Source: an uncultured Treponema sp. (lineage in GTDB: Bacteria; Spirochaetota; Spirochaetia; Treponematales; Treponemataceae). Taken from it: a DNA stretch of 13,005 nucleotides. The notes beneath the pieces are model-generated. The model was not told the origin of the DNA. It searched no databases and saw nothing but the letters and a program-made list of their open reading frames with translations. Where the stretch lies: NCBI GenBank assembly GCA_937885235.1, contig CAKZZK010000225.1, forward strand, positions 1 through 13,005, read 5' to 3'. Positions 7,401-13,005 of the stretch are shown piece by piece (position 1 is the first letter of the stretch; each line of letters opens with the position of its first letter). The translations under genes and the position numbers were made by a program.

Positions 7401-7632
7401 CCAGAAAGATGAAGCAGCTTGTGATGAAAAGCAGAGCATCCTGCCCGAAGAACTTTCCGAAGCCCTCAAAGCGCTCAAGGAAGTGGTGACGGTATGCGAT
7501 TTTGACAGCGCTGACAGCATCATCAGCGAGCTTGATAAATACGCACTGCCTCCTTCGTTCTGCACGACATATACCCGCATAAAGGAAAAGCTGCTCGCCG
7601 TTGACCAGCAGGCGCTTCTGGAATTGCTCTAA
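4420..7632 (+). CDS. FIST-domain hybrid histidine kinase (FIST-HisKA-HATPase-REC-HPt)
   Basis: Cytosolic sensor kinase of 1070 aa with no membrane segment. Residues about 20-395 form a FIST_N/FIST_C sensor (family proposed to bind small ligands), including FGNALIKRG, PCGCNARGELHV and the C-terminal SELFRYHGQGGVFN. A short helical linker (about 440-475) leads to HisKA, with H482 in MSHEIRTP as the phosphate acceptor. The HATPase has N-box NVLTNAVKYT (N599), G1 DTGIG (631-635), F-box FSPFER and G2 GTGLGL (661-666). The receiver (733-850) has the acidic pair D738/D739, acceptor D782, T814 and K836. The C-terminal HPt has H939 in HSLKSC. All catalytic residues are present, so a full His-Asp-His relay is expected. 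GAGGAG (4405-4410) lies 9 nt before ATG 4420. No output domain or response regulator is encoded here, so the final target is unknown. It is divergent to the SUMF1-repeat gene and convergent with cbiA. Confidence 0.93.
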   Translation: MIQKKFVITTETELLQMVEHLKTDVDYLHAKTAFAQLFLSRFDSIETRTALSIFRQILPDVRLVGMSLYGDPFANQNKKKFMIFSFCFFTRSDVVIADYDDDLRSQEENIEACRQKLASVENKVAVLLFGTGLTVQASTFMDAVTEGFEDIPFFGAISNINAADITDAEPFAFGNALIKRGMVMAVFSGEDLHCYAESLFSWTPIGKEMSVTTGTPRTIGDTLITKIDGLPAAQIYKKYLNVEPNEQFISNICEFPLVVKRNGYLIPRVPCGCNARGELHVMGDVRNGETVRFTYGKTNEILKKTAEASERLADFAPEAIFLYMCANRVIFLKDRAIEERNYYFRLNSAVMYCHGFSELFRYHGQGGVFNSQLVTIGMREGGRLGEFANRDALKGISFSFPQKREEKEIPHIPESLQKTMDAAHPIFQEQLINPIPIAERLVTFLEATTTELNTANDDLKKLAAMANAANEAKSSFLSNMSHEIRTPINAVLGLDEMILRESTEENIKGYAQEIKSSGRTLLSLINDILDFSKIEAGKLEIIPVSYDMRTMLTDLVNMVEGRAKAKDLDFVVNLDPSLPHKLFGDETRVKQCILNVLTNAVKYTEKGSVVLDMGYEKQDDEHILLKVRIADTGIGIKQEDLKKLFSPFERIEESRNRSIEGTGLGLSIVKGLLAQMGTELGVQSEYGKGSEFSFSLRQQVLDWTGTGTREEARNFVLRQSSSYRESFQAPAARILIIDDTPMNLIVLQGLLKQTRIQIDTANSGMQALALARERSYHLIFSDHLMPLMDGIEFLHELRKDEASKNQQTTCIVLTANAISGAREQYLKEGFADYLSKPVDGRRVEQMLLRYLPSELIIREGEAGFIEQERKSDPSAPCCYAKFFAKIFNLDIEAGMKNCGGEDGFMDAVRNFYDVIPAKLTQIGRFAKAKDIRNYTIEVHSLKSCARLVGAKELSEQAAYLEQCGNEGNVAEIDAKTPALLSLCRSYRRSLWVMCQKDEAACDEKQSILPEELSEALKALKEVVTVCDFDSADSIISELDKYALPPSFCTTYTRIKEKLLAVDQQALLELL

Positions 7633-7647
7633 TGCACTTAGTTGTGC

Positions 7648-9006
7648 TCAGTGCCGGCAACTTTCAAGGAAGCGCAGGGCAAAGCGGGGCTCGGCGTAGT
7701 AATACAGATGGGGGAAACCGGCAAGCACGCTGTTTTCGCTCACCATGCAGTTCCACTCCTTCCCTCCTGACGCTTTCCTCGCCCGGTATGCAGTGCCGTT
7801 ATTGCTGCTGTCAAAATAGTGGAACTCGTGGCCCCGTATGGAGAGCGCATCTCCCGCCGGCGGCTGCTTTTCTGTGAACTCAGCATAGCCGAAGCGTACC
7901 AATTTGCCCGTATACCATGAATGCCCTTCGATGATTCCCGCCATTGCAAAAGTCCTGCCGCTCTGGTCGCAGAGGGAGTCCTGTGCGTACAAAAAGCCCC
8001 CGCACTCGGCGAGAAGGGGGAGCCCTTGCCTTACCGCCTGTTTCAGGGAGAGCCGCAGAGAGCTGTTTTCCTCCAGTTCCGCGGCGTGAAGCTCCGGATA
8101 GCCGCCGCCGAGCAGTGCGCCGTCAGCCGCAGGCAGGGAGCTGTCGTGCAATGGGGAAAAAAAGATGAGCTCCGCCCCCTGTTTTTGCAAAAGGCGCAGA
8201 TTGTCCGCGTAGTAAAAGCAGAAAGCTTCGTCCCGTGCCACCGCAATCCGCAGCCCCGTGTATGGCTTGTCCCCGCTCAGCCCCCCGAGCCTGTCCGCGC
8301 TCCGGCAGTCAAGGGCGGGGGCTTCGTGCGCAATGCGGTTCAGACGGGCGAGGTCCAGATTTTCTGCCAGAAGGTCTGCAACGCCGTCGATCTGCTGCTG
8401 TATGCCGCTGATTTCTTCGGGCAGCAGCAAGCCCAGATGGCGGCTCTTCCATGCATACTGCGGACAGGCAGGAAGACAGCCAAGTACGGGAAGGTGTAGC
8501 TCTTCTTCGATGAGCTTTTTGTAGCGCCCAAAGAGCTGTGGCGATACCTTGTTAAGGATGAGCCCCCTGATGAGGTGCTGGCTGTCATAGTCGCAGAAGC
8601 CCTTGGCGAGCGCCACCACGGAGCGGCTCATGCCGGAAGCATCGACCACGAGTATGACGGGCGTCTGCGTAACGCGGGCAAGGTCTGCGCTCGATGCTTG
8701 AAGAGAAATGCCTCCCACACCGTCGAAGAAGCCCATTACCCCTTCGATGACGGCGAAATCTCCCCCCGCTGCATTTTCCACAAAGAGGGCGCGGCTCAGC
8801 TCGTCCCCCGTAAAGTACGTATCTATATTAATAGAAGAAAGTGAAAGCACCCTGCTGTGGAAGAGGGTGTCTATGAAGTCCGGTCCGCATTTAAAAGAGC
8901 GCAGGGCAAGCCCCTGCCTTTGCAAGAGGCGCAGGATTGCACAGGTCACAAGGGTTTTTCCGCTGCCGCTTGACGGAGCCGCAATCATCACGCGGGGAAT
9001 ATTCAT
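7648..9006 (-). CDS. cbiA: Cobyrinic acid a,c-diamide synthase CbiA
   Basis: Cytosolic enzyme that amidates the a and c side chains of (cobalt) cobyrinic acid with glutamine and ATP. At 452 aa it is of normal length. The N-terminal dethiobiotin-synthetase-like ATPase domain has the P-loop APSSGSGKT (10-18), KCGPDFID (39-46) and VIEGVMGFFDG (86-96). The C-terminal class I glutamine amidotransferase domain has GGGYPELHA (300-308), the nucleophile C335 in LLAECGG, and H393 in RGHEFHYF. ATG 9006 overlaps the upstream stop by 4 nt (ATGA), so translation is probably coupled. It is the last gene of the operon. Its stop lies only 15 nt from that of the convergent kinase gene, with no clear terminator between. 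Confidence 0.95.
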   Translation of the reverse strand: MNIPRVMIAAPSSGSGKTLVTCAILRLLQRQGLALRSFKCGPDFIDTLFHSRVLSLSSINIDTYFTGDELSRALFVENAAGGDFAVIEGVMGFFDGVGGISLQASSADLARVTQTPVILVVDASGMSRSVVALAKGFCDYDSQHLIRGLILNKVSPQLFGRYKKLIEEELHLPVLGCLPACPQYAWKSRHLGLLLPEEISGIQQQIDGVADLLAENLDLARLNRIAHEAPALDCRSADRLGGLSGDKPYTGLRIAVARDEAFCFYYADNLRLLQKQGAELIFFSPLHDSSLPAADGALLGGGYPELHAAELEENSSLRLSLKQAVRQGLPLLAECGGFLYAQDSLCDQSGRTFAMAGIIEGHSWYTGKLVRFGYAEFTEKQPPAGDALSIRGHEFHYFDSSNNGTAYRARKASGGKEWNCMVSENSVLAGFPHLYYYAEPRFALRFLESCRH

Positions 9007-11057
9007 GCTTCTGCCGCCCCCGTGCAGGAGATGATATACACCGGATTTTGCGCCTTGAAGAGATGATAGCCGCCGACCTGTTCCGCCCTGCTGACTGAGA
9101 CGAGCAGGTAATCCACATTGGAAACGGGCAGGTCTGCGAGGGCTTTTTGCGCGGCGGCAAGCGTTTCTACAGTGACGGCGGTGAGCACAATCCTTGCGCG
9201 GGGATTTTTTTTCAGCACGGCAGCGATGATGGCGGAAAGCTGCCCCTTGCTCCCCCCGATGAAGACGTGTGTGGGAGGCGGAAGCGGCTCCAGTCCTTCT
9301 GGGGCTGTGGCGTGCAGCACCTCCACATTTTGCAGGCAGAAGCGTTCCGCATTTTCCTTGGTGAGCGCCACAGCTTCCTTGCGGCAGTCGAGCGCGAAGA
9401 CTTTGCCCTGACGGCAGATGCGGGCGGCTTCCACCGTCACCGAGCCGGTGCCGGAACCGATGTCATAGAGAATGGCATGGCTTGTCAGCTGCAAGCGGCT
9501 CAGCACAAGCGTGCGAAGCTCTCTCTTGGTGATGGGAACTGCGGCGCGGACAAAGGCATCATCGTCCAGCCCCGGTACAAGGCTCGCTTCTGTGGCGGCA
9601 TCGTGTTCCAAGAGCATGACGTAGAGCCCTTCTCCTTCCACCGCCGCAAGCTCTGCGGGGGAAAGCTGCGAAATCTGCTCGTCGGGGCAGGCGAGCTGAC
9701 GGGCAAGCGTTACCCGCACATTGCCCAAAAGCCCGGAGCGCATCGCTTTTTCCAGCTGCGCGCCAAGATTGTGCACATCAGCGGTACCCGAAAGCAGCAG
9801 AAAACAGGGGCTTTGCGTGCGGAGCGTTTCCACCACGGGGCAGCTGCGCCCGTGGCTGCTGAGCAGCGTCCAGTCCTGCCAGCTCCTGCCGATGCGGGCG
9901 GCAAAGTAGGAGAGGGAAGAAACGCCGCAGCATATCGTACAGCTCAGGGCGCTGTTGCCGTCTTCCCTTGCCTGACGCAGGAAGCTTTCCGCCCCGCTGT
10001 AAAAGCCGCTGTCTCCAGAGAAAGCAACGAGCGGGCTGTTATAAGAAGGATGTGCTTCCAAGTAGGCGGCTATCTGGCTGTAGCGGTAATATGGGACACA
10101 TGCAGCCGTGGCGAAACGGCTAAGCCCTTCCAACACGCGGGGCGCGGCAAAAATCACGTCCGTGCGTGCCAACGCCTGCCTTACCTCTTCCGTGAGCAGT
10201 TTAGGAGACGCGGGACCAACACCTGCAAGCACAATCTGCCGCTTCGGAACCCGAAGGGAAAGCCCCGTCAACTCTTCCAGTCTGGCAAGCACTTCGCTAA
10301 AGCTATAGCCGTGCCCTGTGCGGGCATTGTCATTGCGCTCTGGATTTCTGATGAGCACTGCCGTCAGGCGGCACTGTTCTGCGGCGGCAAGCTTTTCCCC
10401 CAAGCCCCCTGCAAGCCCCGTCTCCTTGCTGAGCAGGAAAGAGGCGTGGCTTTCCCGCAAAAGCAGGGCGTTCATCTCTGCGGAAAAAGGTCCCTGCATG
10501 GCGATGATGTGGCTACCCGCAATGCCGCAGTCTGTGCACTGCTTTATGCTTTCTACAGAGGGCAGCACCCGCACATAGAGCCGCTCCGGCTCCGTGATGC
10601 GCTCCGTAAGCTCAGGCAGTCCCTTGCTGCCCGTCGTGACGAGGATGTTTCCCTTCTGCCCCTCAAGCCACGCGGCGGCTTGGGACAGCGTATCAAAGTA
10701 TACGATAGCAGGAGCTGTGGCGGCGGACTCACCAGAACTTTCTTCCGCTGTTGTCCTGCGCGACAAGCGGAGGCAGAAAAGCCCTTCTTCCTTGCAGGCA
10801 AGCGCTATTTCCTCAGAAACGCTCTGCGCAAAGGGGTGTGTCGCATCCACCACACAGCGGTAATCCTTCTCCGCAAAGGCTTTGCGCATATCGCTTGCCG
10901 TCATGCGCCCCTGCAGGACGCTTATCCCGCTGCGGAAGGGAAGGAGCCTGCCGCCGTATTCCGTGGCAACGCTCACCGTGCAGGAAAGCCCGTGCTCCGA
11001 CAGGTAGCAGGCAAGCTCCCGTCCCTCGCTCGTTCCCGCAAAGATAAAGATGTTCAT
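9003..11057 (-). CDS. cbiJET: Trifunctional CbiJ-CbiE-CbiT fusion (cobalt-precorrin-6A reductase / C5- and C15-methyltransferase-decarboxylase)
   Basis: A 684-aa fusion of consecutive B12 enzymes. Residues 1-268 are CbiJ/CobK, which reduces precorrin-6A to 6B with a nicotinamide cofactor: IFAGTSEGREL (5-15), DATHPFA (71-77), VTTGSKGL (140-147), and MQGPFSAEMN with SKETG (210-214). Residues about 273-487 are CbiE, a class III SAM methyltransferase acting at C5: VLAGVGPASPKLLT and VAFSGDSGFYSG. Residues about 495-684 are CbiT, a class I SAM methyltransferase acting at C15 with decarboxylation of the C12 acetate: ITKRELR and the SAM motif YDIGSGTGSVTVEA (531-544). The cbiE-cbiT fusion is common (as in CobL); adding CbiJ at the front is less so. 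GGGAG lies about 8 nt before ATG 11057. The start overlaps the cbiH stop and the end overlaps the cbiA start, each by 4 nt. All three domains look intact. Confidence 0.93.
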   Translation of the reverse strand: MNIFIFAGTSEGRELACYLSEHGLSCTVSVATEYGGRLLPFRSGISVLQGRMTASDMRKAFAEKDYRCVVDATHPFAQSVSEEIALACKEEGLFCLRLSRRTTAEESSGESAATAPAIVYFDTLSQAAAWLEGQKGNILVTTGSKGLPELTERITEPERLYVRVLPSVESIKQCTDCGIAGSHIIAMQGPFSAEMNALLLRESHASFLLSKETGLAGGLGEKLAAAEQCRLTAVLIRNPERNDNARTGHGYSFSEVLARLEELTGLSLRVPKRQIVLAGVGPASPKLLTEEVRQALARTDVIFAAPRVLEGLSRFATAACVPYYRYSQIAAYLEAHPSYNSPLVAFSGDSGFYSGAESFLRQAREDGNSALSCTICCGVSSLSYFAARIGRSWQDWTLLSSHGRSCPVVETLRTQSPCFLLLSGTADVHNLGAQLEKAMRSGLLGNVRVTLARQLACPDEQISQLSPAELAAVEGEGLYVMLLEHDAATEASLVPGLDDDAFVRAAVPITKRELRTLVLSRLQLTSHAILYDIGSGTGSVTVEAARICRQGKVFALDCRKEAVALTKENAERFCLQNVEVLHATAPEGLEPLPPPTHVFIGGSKGQLSAIIAAVLKKNPRARIVLTAVTVETLAAAQKALADLPVSNVDYLLVSVSRAEQVGGYHLFKAQNPVYIISCTGAAEA

Positions 11058-11800
11058 GCGCCGTGCTCCCGTTCATAACGGTAGCCGCGGGGCGTTACGA
11101 GCCGCCCGTCCAGCACGCGCGTGCTTGAGTTGCCTATGAAGACCGTCGCAAACATATCGAGTTCCTGTTCCCTCAGCTCCGAAAGCGTGCACAGGTAGCT
11201 GTATTCCCCCTCCCTGCCTATCTGCCGCGCATAGCCGCAGGGACGCTCGGGCGGCAGGACTGCAAGCAGGATGTCGCAAGCCTTTCGCAGATGGTCTTTG
11301 CGCCTGTGGCTCGCAGGATTATAGAGGACAATGCAGAAATCCCCGTCGGCGGCACTGCGCAAGCGGCGCTCTATGAGCTCCCACGGCGTGAGGGCATCGC
11401 TCAGGCTCACGAGGGCAAAATCATGCACAAGCGGCGCACCGAGCAGGGCGGCACCGGCAAGGGCTGCCGTCACGCCCGGCTGCACGCGGATTTTTACTGA
11501 GGGATAGCCTTGGGCAAGCTCAAGAATCAGTCCCGCAAGCCCGTAGACCCCTGCGTCTCCTCCGCAGACAAAGACGACCTTTTTCCCGCCGGAAGCCTGC
11601 TCCAAAGCAAGCCTGCAGCGCTCTTCCTCCTGCCTCATGGCTGTTCCGAGGTATGATTTCTCGGGAAAATGCGGACGGAGCAAGTCAAGATATAAGGGAT
11701 AGCCAACCACGCAGTCGCAATCAGACAAAGCCTGCACGACCTCCTGTGTCAGCTGCCCGTAAGAGCCGGGACCTATGCCCGCCACAATCAGCGTCTGCAT
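11054..11800 (-). CDS. cbiH: Cobalt-precorrin-3 C17-methyltransferase CbiH
   Basis: SAM-dependent enzyme that methylates C17 and drives ring contraction to cobalt-precorrin-4. At 248 aa it is of typical length. It has the class III methyltransferase features LIVAGIGPGS (4-13), VCGGDAGVYGLAG (78-90) and PGVTAALA. The CbiH/CobJ-specific block HDFALVSLSDALTPWE (126-141), LYNP-x-SHRRKDHL and NSSTRVLDGRLVTPRGY (224-240) are also present. I chose ATG 11800: it is preceded by GGGAG at 7 nt and forms TAATG with the cbiG stop (1-nt overlap). The frame is open back to 11920, but that 40-residue extension reads antisense-like, Arg/Gly-rich sequence inside cbiG and is rejected. Its stop overlaps the cbiJET start by 4 nt. 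Confidence 0.94.
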   Translation of the reverse strand: MQTLIVAGIGPGSYGQLTQEVVQALSDCDCVVGYPLYLDLLRPHFPEKSYLGTAMRQEEERCRLALEQASGGKKVVFVCGGDAGVYGLAGLILELAQGYPSVKIRVQPGVTAALAGAALLGAPLVHDFALVSLSDALTPWELIERRLRSAADGDFCIVLYNPASHRRKDHLRKACDILLAVLPPERPCGYARQIGREGEYSYLCTLSELREQELDMFATVFIGNSSTRVLDGRLVTPRGYRYEREHGA

Positions 11801-12867
11801 TACTGTTCTCCCATGGTGATTCTGTATTTCGCTATGCCTATGGCAAGCGTCATGCCATCGCGCACCGTCTTTCCAAGCAAAAGGCGTTCTGCGCCTGCCG
11901 CCACCGCCGCCCGCTCGCATACGTTGTCCACGCCTACGCTCCGCTCCACAAAAGCAGACGAGGCGAAGTCCCCCGGCACAACCCGCAGGACTTCCGCAGA
12001 AAAGGTGGTGAAAGCCGCCCTGTAACGCTCAGCCAGAGCGATAAGCCCCGCTTCGTCCCGCTTTACGTCTACCGAGGCAATCTGCCTTACCGCAAAGGGG
12101 GAAAGCTTCAAGGCGGCAAGGTTTTCACCGACAAAGGCGGCAAGCTCGTCTGGCGATTTTCCTTTCCGGCAGCCGATACCCAGCACAAGGCAGGGGGGGA
12201 TTAAATTCAGGATTGCGCTTTTCTCTGCAAAGGGGGATATGCAGGATATGGCGCGGCTGTCATTTGGGGGGATAGCTTCTATCGGAGCATAGCGAAGTTC
12301 AAGTTCCGGCGGGGGAAGCCCTTCGATGATGATTTCTTCTTTTACGGTGGGGGGAATATACAGAGCCGCCTTCCCCGTGGCGAGCAGGCGGGAAGAAAAA
12401 GCCTTTGCAAGCGCCATGTCCGAAATGTGCAGCCCGTTTTCCGTGGCAAGCACATCGATGGCAAGCAGGTCCTGCACATCGGTGGCGGTCGTGAGCACCG
12501 CAGTTCCCCCCGTCAGCGGGGCAATCTTTCGGGCAAGGGCATTTGCCCCGCCGATGTGTCCGGAAAGCAAGGGGATGACGAAGCGTCCTTTTTCGTCTAT
12601 CACGAGCACTGCGGGGTCCTGTGCCTTGTCGGCTACGAAGGGTGCGATGCCGCGCACCGCTATGCCGCAGGAACCGACGAACACGAGCGCGTTCCCGTGG
12701 CGGAAGTGTGCTTCCGTCCACTCTGAAAGCCCCGCGCGGGCTATCCCTTCGCAATCTTTCCGCGCGGAAGCAAGGGAGACGACGCGGTAAAAGGCAAGAA
12801 GCTTGTTTTGCAGCTTGCGTGCCAGCTCCTCGCCCCCTGCGCTAAAGCAGAGGATGTGTATGTCCAT
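11800..12867 (-). CDS. cbiG: Cobalt-precorrin-5A hydrolase CbiG
   Basis: Opens the delta-lactone of cobalt-precorrin-5A and removes the C20-derived two-carbon fragment as acetaldehyde, a step typical of the anaerobic pathway. At 355 aa it is full length with the usual three parts. The N-terminal domain has VFVGSCGIAVRGIAP (62-76) and PLLSGHIGGANALAR (99-113). The middle linker has ATDVQDLLAID (128-138). The C-terminal CbiG/CobE domain has LGIGCRKGKS (229-238) and SVGVDNVCERAA. AGGGGG lies about 10 nt before ATG 12867. The start shares one base with the cbiF stop (TAATG), and the end does the same with cbiH. Confidence 0.95.
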   Translation of the reverse strand: MDIHILCFSAGGEELARKLQNKLLAFYRVVSLASARKDCEGIARAGLSEWTEAHFRHGNALVFVGSCGIAVRGIAPFVADKAQDPAVLVIDEKGRFVIPLLSGHIGGANALARKIAPLTGGTAVLTTATDVQDLLAIDVLATENGLHISDMALAKAFSSRLLATGKAALYIPPTVKEEIIIEGLPPPELELRYAPIEAIPPNDSRAISCISPFAEKSAILNLIPPCLVLGIGCRKGKSPDELAAFVGENLAALKLSPFAVRQIASVDVKRDEAGLIALAERYRAAFTTFSAEVLRVVPGDFASSAFVERSVGVDNVCERAAVAAGAERLLLGKTVRDGMTLAIGIAKYRITMGEQ

Positions 12868-13005
12868 TATGCTTTGTCCCCCTGCCGCCAGCCGGTGCTG
12901 AACGCAGGGTCATAGAGTTTTGAGCGCATATACGCCCTGTGGGAGACGGCGTCCCCGATGATAATCAGCGCAGTTTTTGAAATATGATGCTTTTCCGCCG
13001 TTGCC
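12867..13005 (-). CDS. cbiF: Cobalt-precorrin-4 C11-methyltransferase CbiF (C-terminal fragment, cut by window edge)
   Basis: The last 45 codons of a gene running off the right edge. The residues TALIIIGDAVSHRAYMRSKL, then YDPAFSTGWRQGDKA and a TAA, match the end of CbiF/CobM methyltransferases (ALI-x-x-GD, then a Y-x-RSKLYDP-x-F tail). CbiF transfers a SAM methyl to C11 in the anaerobic B12 pathway. The stop overlaps the cbiG start by one base, so it is part of the same transcript. The operon promoter, and any cobalamin riboswitch, must lie beyond the window. Confidence 0.88.
   Translation of the reverse strand, partial: ATAEKHHISKTALIIIGDAVSHRAYMRSKLYDPAFSTGWRQGDKA

Noticed and set aside
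9147..11078. A 643-codon open frame on the plus strand opposite cbiJET
   Set aside because: Antisense to a gene with clear CbiJ, CbiE and CbiT motifs. Its translation is low-complexity Arg/Gly/His-rich with no recognisable domain. High GC at third positions commonly opens such shadow frames.
11801..11920. N-terminal extension of CbiH back to an ATG at 11920
   Set aside because: It lies wholly within cbiG, encodes Gly/Arg-rich sequence absent from CbiH, and ATG 11800 has a proper GGGAG and a TAATG junction.
12867..13005. Cobalamin riboswitch for the B12 operon
   Set aside because: The right edge is coding sequence for the end of CbiF. No leader region of the operon is inside the window.

Overview
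This is a bacterial chromosomal window of fairly high GC (except its first ~75 bases) with Gram-negative-like or Firmicute-like gene structure: AGGAGG-type ribosome sites, short intergenic gaps and tightly overlapping operon genes. The cobalt-early (anaerobic) vitamin B12 genes point to an anaerobe. Gene content (anaerobic B12 operon, mannoside phosphorylase, FIST hybrid kinase, SUMF1-repeat protein) would suit a gut or rumen anaerobe, possibly of the Negativicutes. That placement is a low-confidence inference; nothing in the window fixes the taxon.

Layout: (1) 75-1094 (+): a GH130 beta-1,4-mannoside phosphorylase. (2) 1095-1354: a convergent intergenic stretch with a perfect hairpin, a pair of near-identical 18-nt direct repeats and a strong bidirectional terminator. 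(3) 1355-4270 (-): a large gene coding for three near-identical SUMF1/FGE-sulfatase-fold domains. Its natural 5' end (extended -10 promoter, AGGAGG, ATG at 4270, signal peptide, double zinc ribbon) is separated from the rest by one in-frame amber codon at 4205-4207. (4) 4271-4419: a divergent promoter region. (5) 4420-7632 (+): a cytosolic FIST-HisKA-HATPase-REC-HPt hybrid histidine kinase. (6) 7648-13005 (-): the distal part of an anaerobic cobalamin operon, in transcription order cbiF (C-terminal end only), cbiG, cbiH, a cbiJ-cbiE-cbiT fusion and cbiA. Every junction overlaps by 1 or 4 nt.

How the genes work together: the cbi genes form one pathway unit making cobyrinic acid a,c-diamide from cobalt-precorrins. 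CbiF methylates C11, CbiG opens and removes the lactone fragment, CbiH contracts the ring and methylates C17, CbiJ reduces precorrin-6A, CbiE/CbiT methylate C5/C15 and decarboxylate, and CbiA amidates. The SUMF1-repeat gene and the FIST kinase share a 149-bp divergent promoter region, which allows but does not prove a functional link. The GH130 gene is metabolically separate.

The most unusual locus is the SUMF1-repeat gene: an unusual domain architecture, a missing first catalytic Cys, and a stop codon that splits an otherwise intact 971-codon frame right after the signal peptide.
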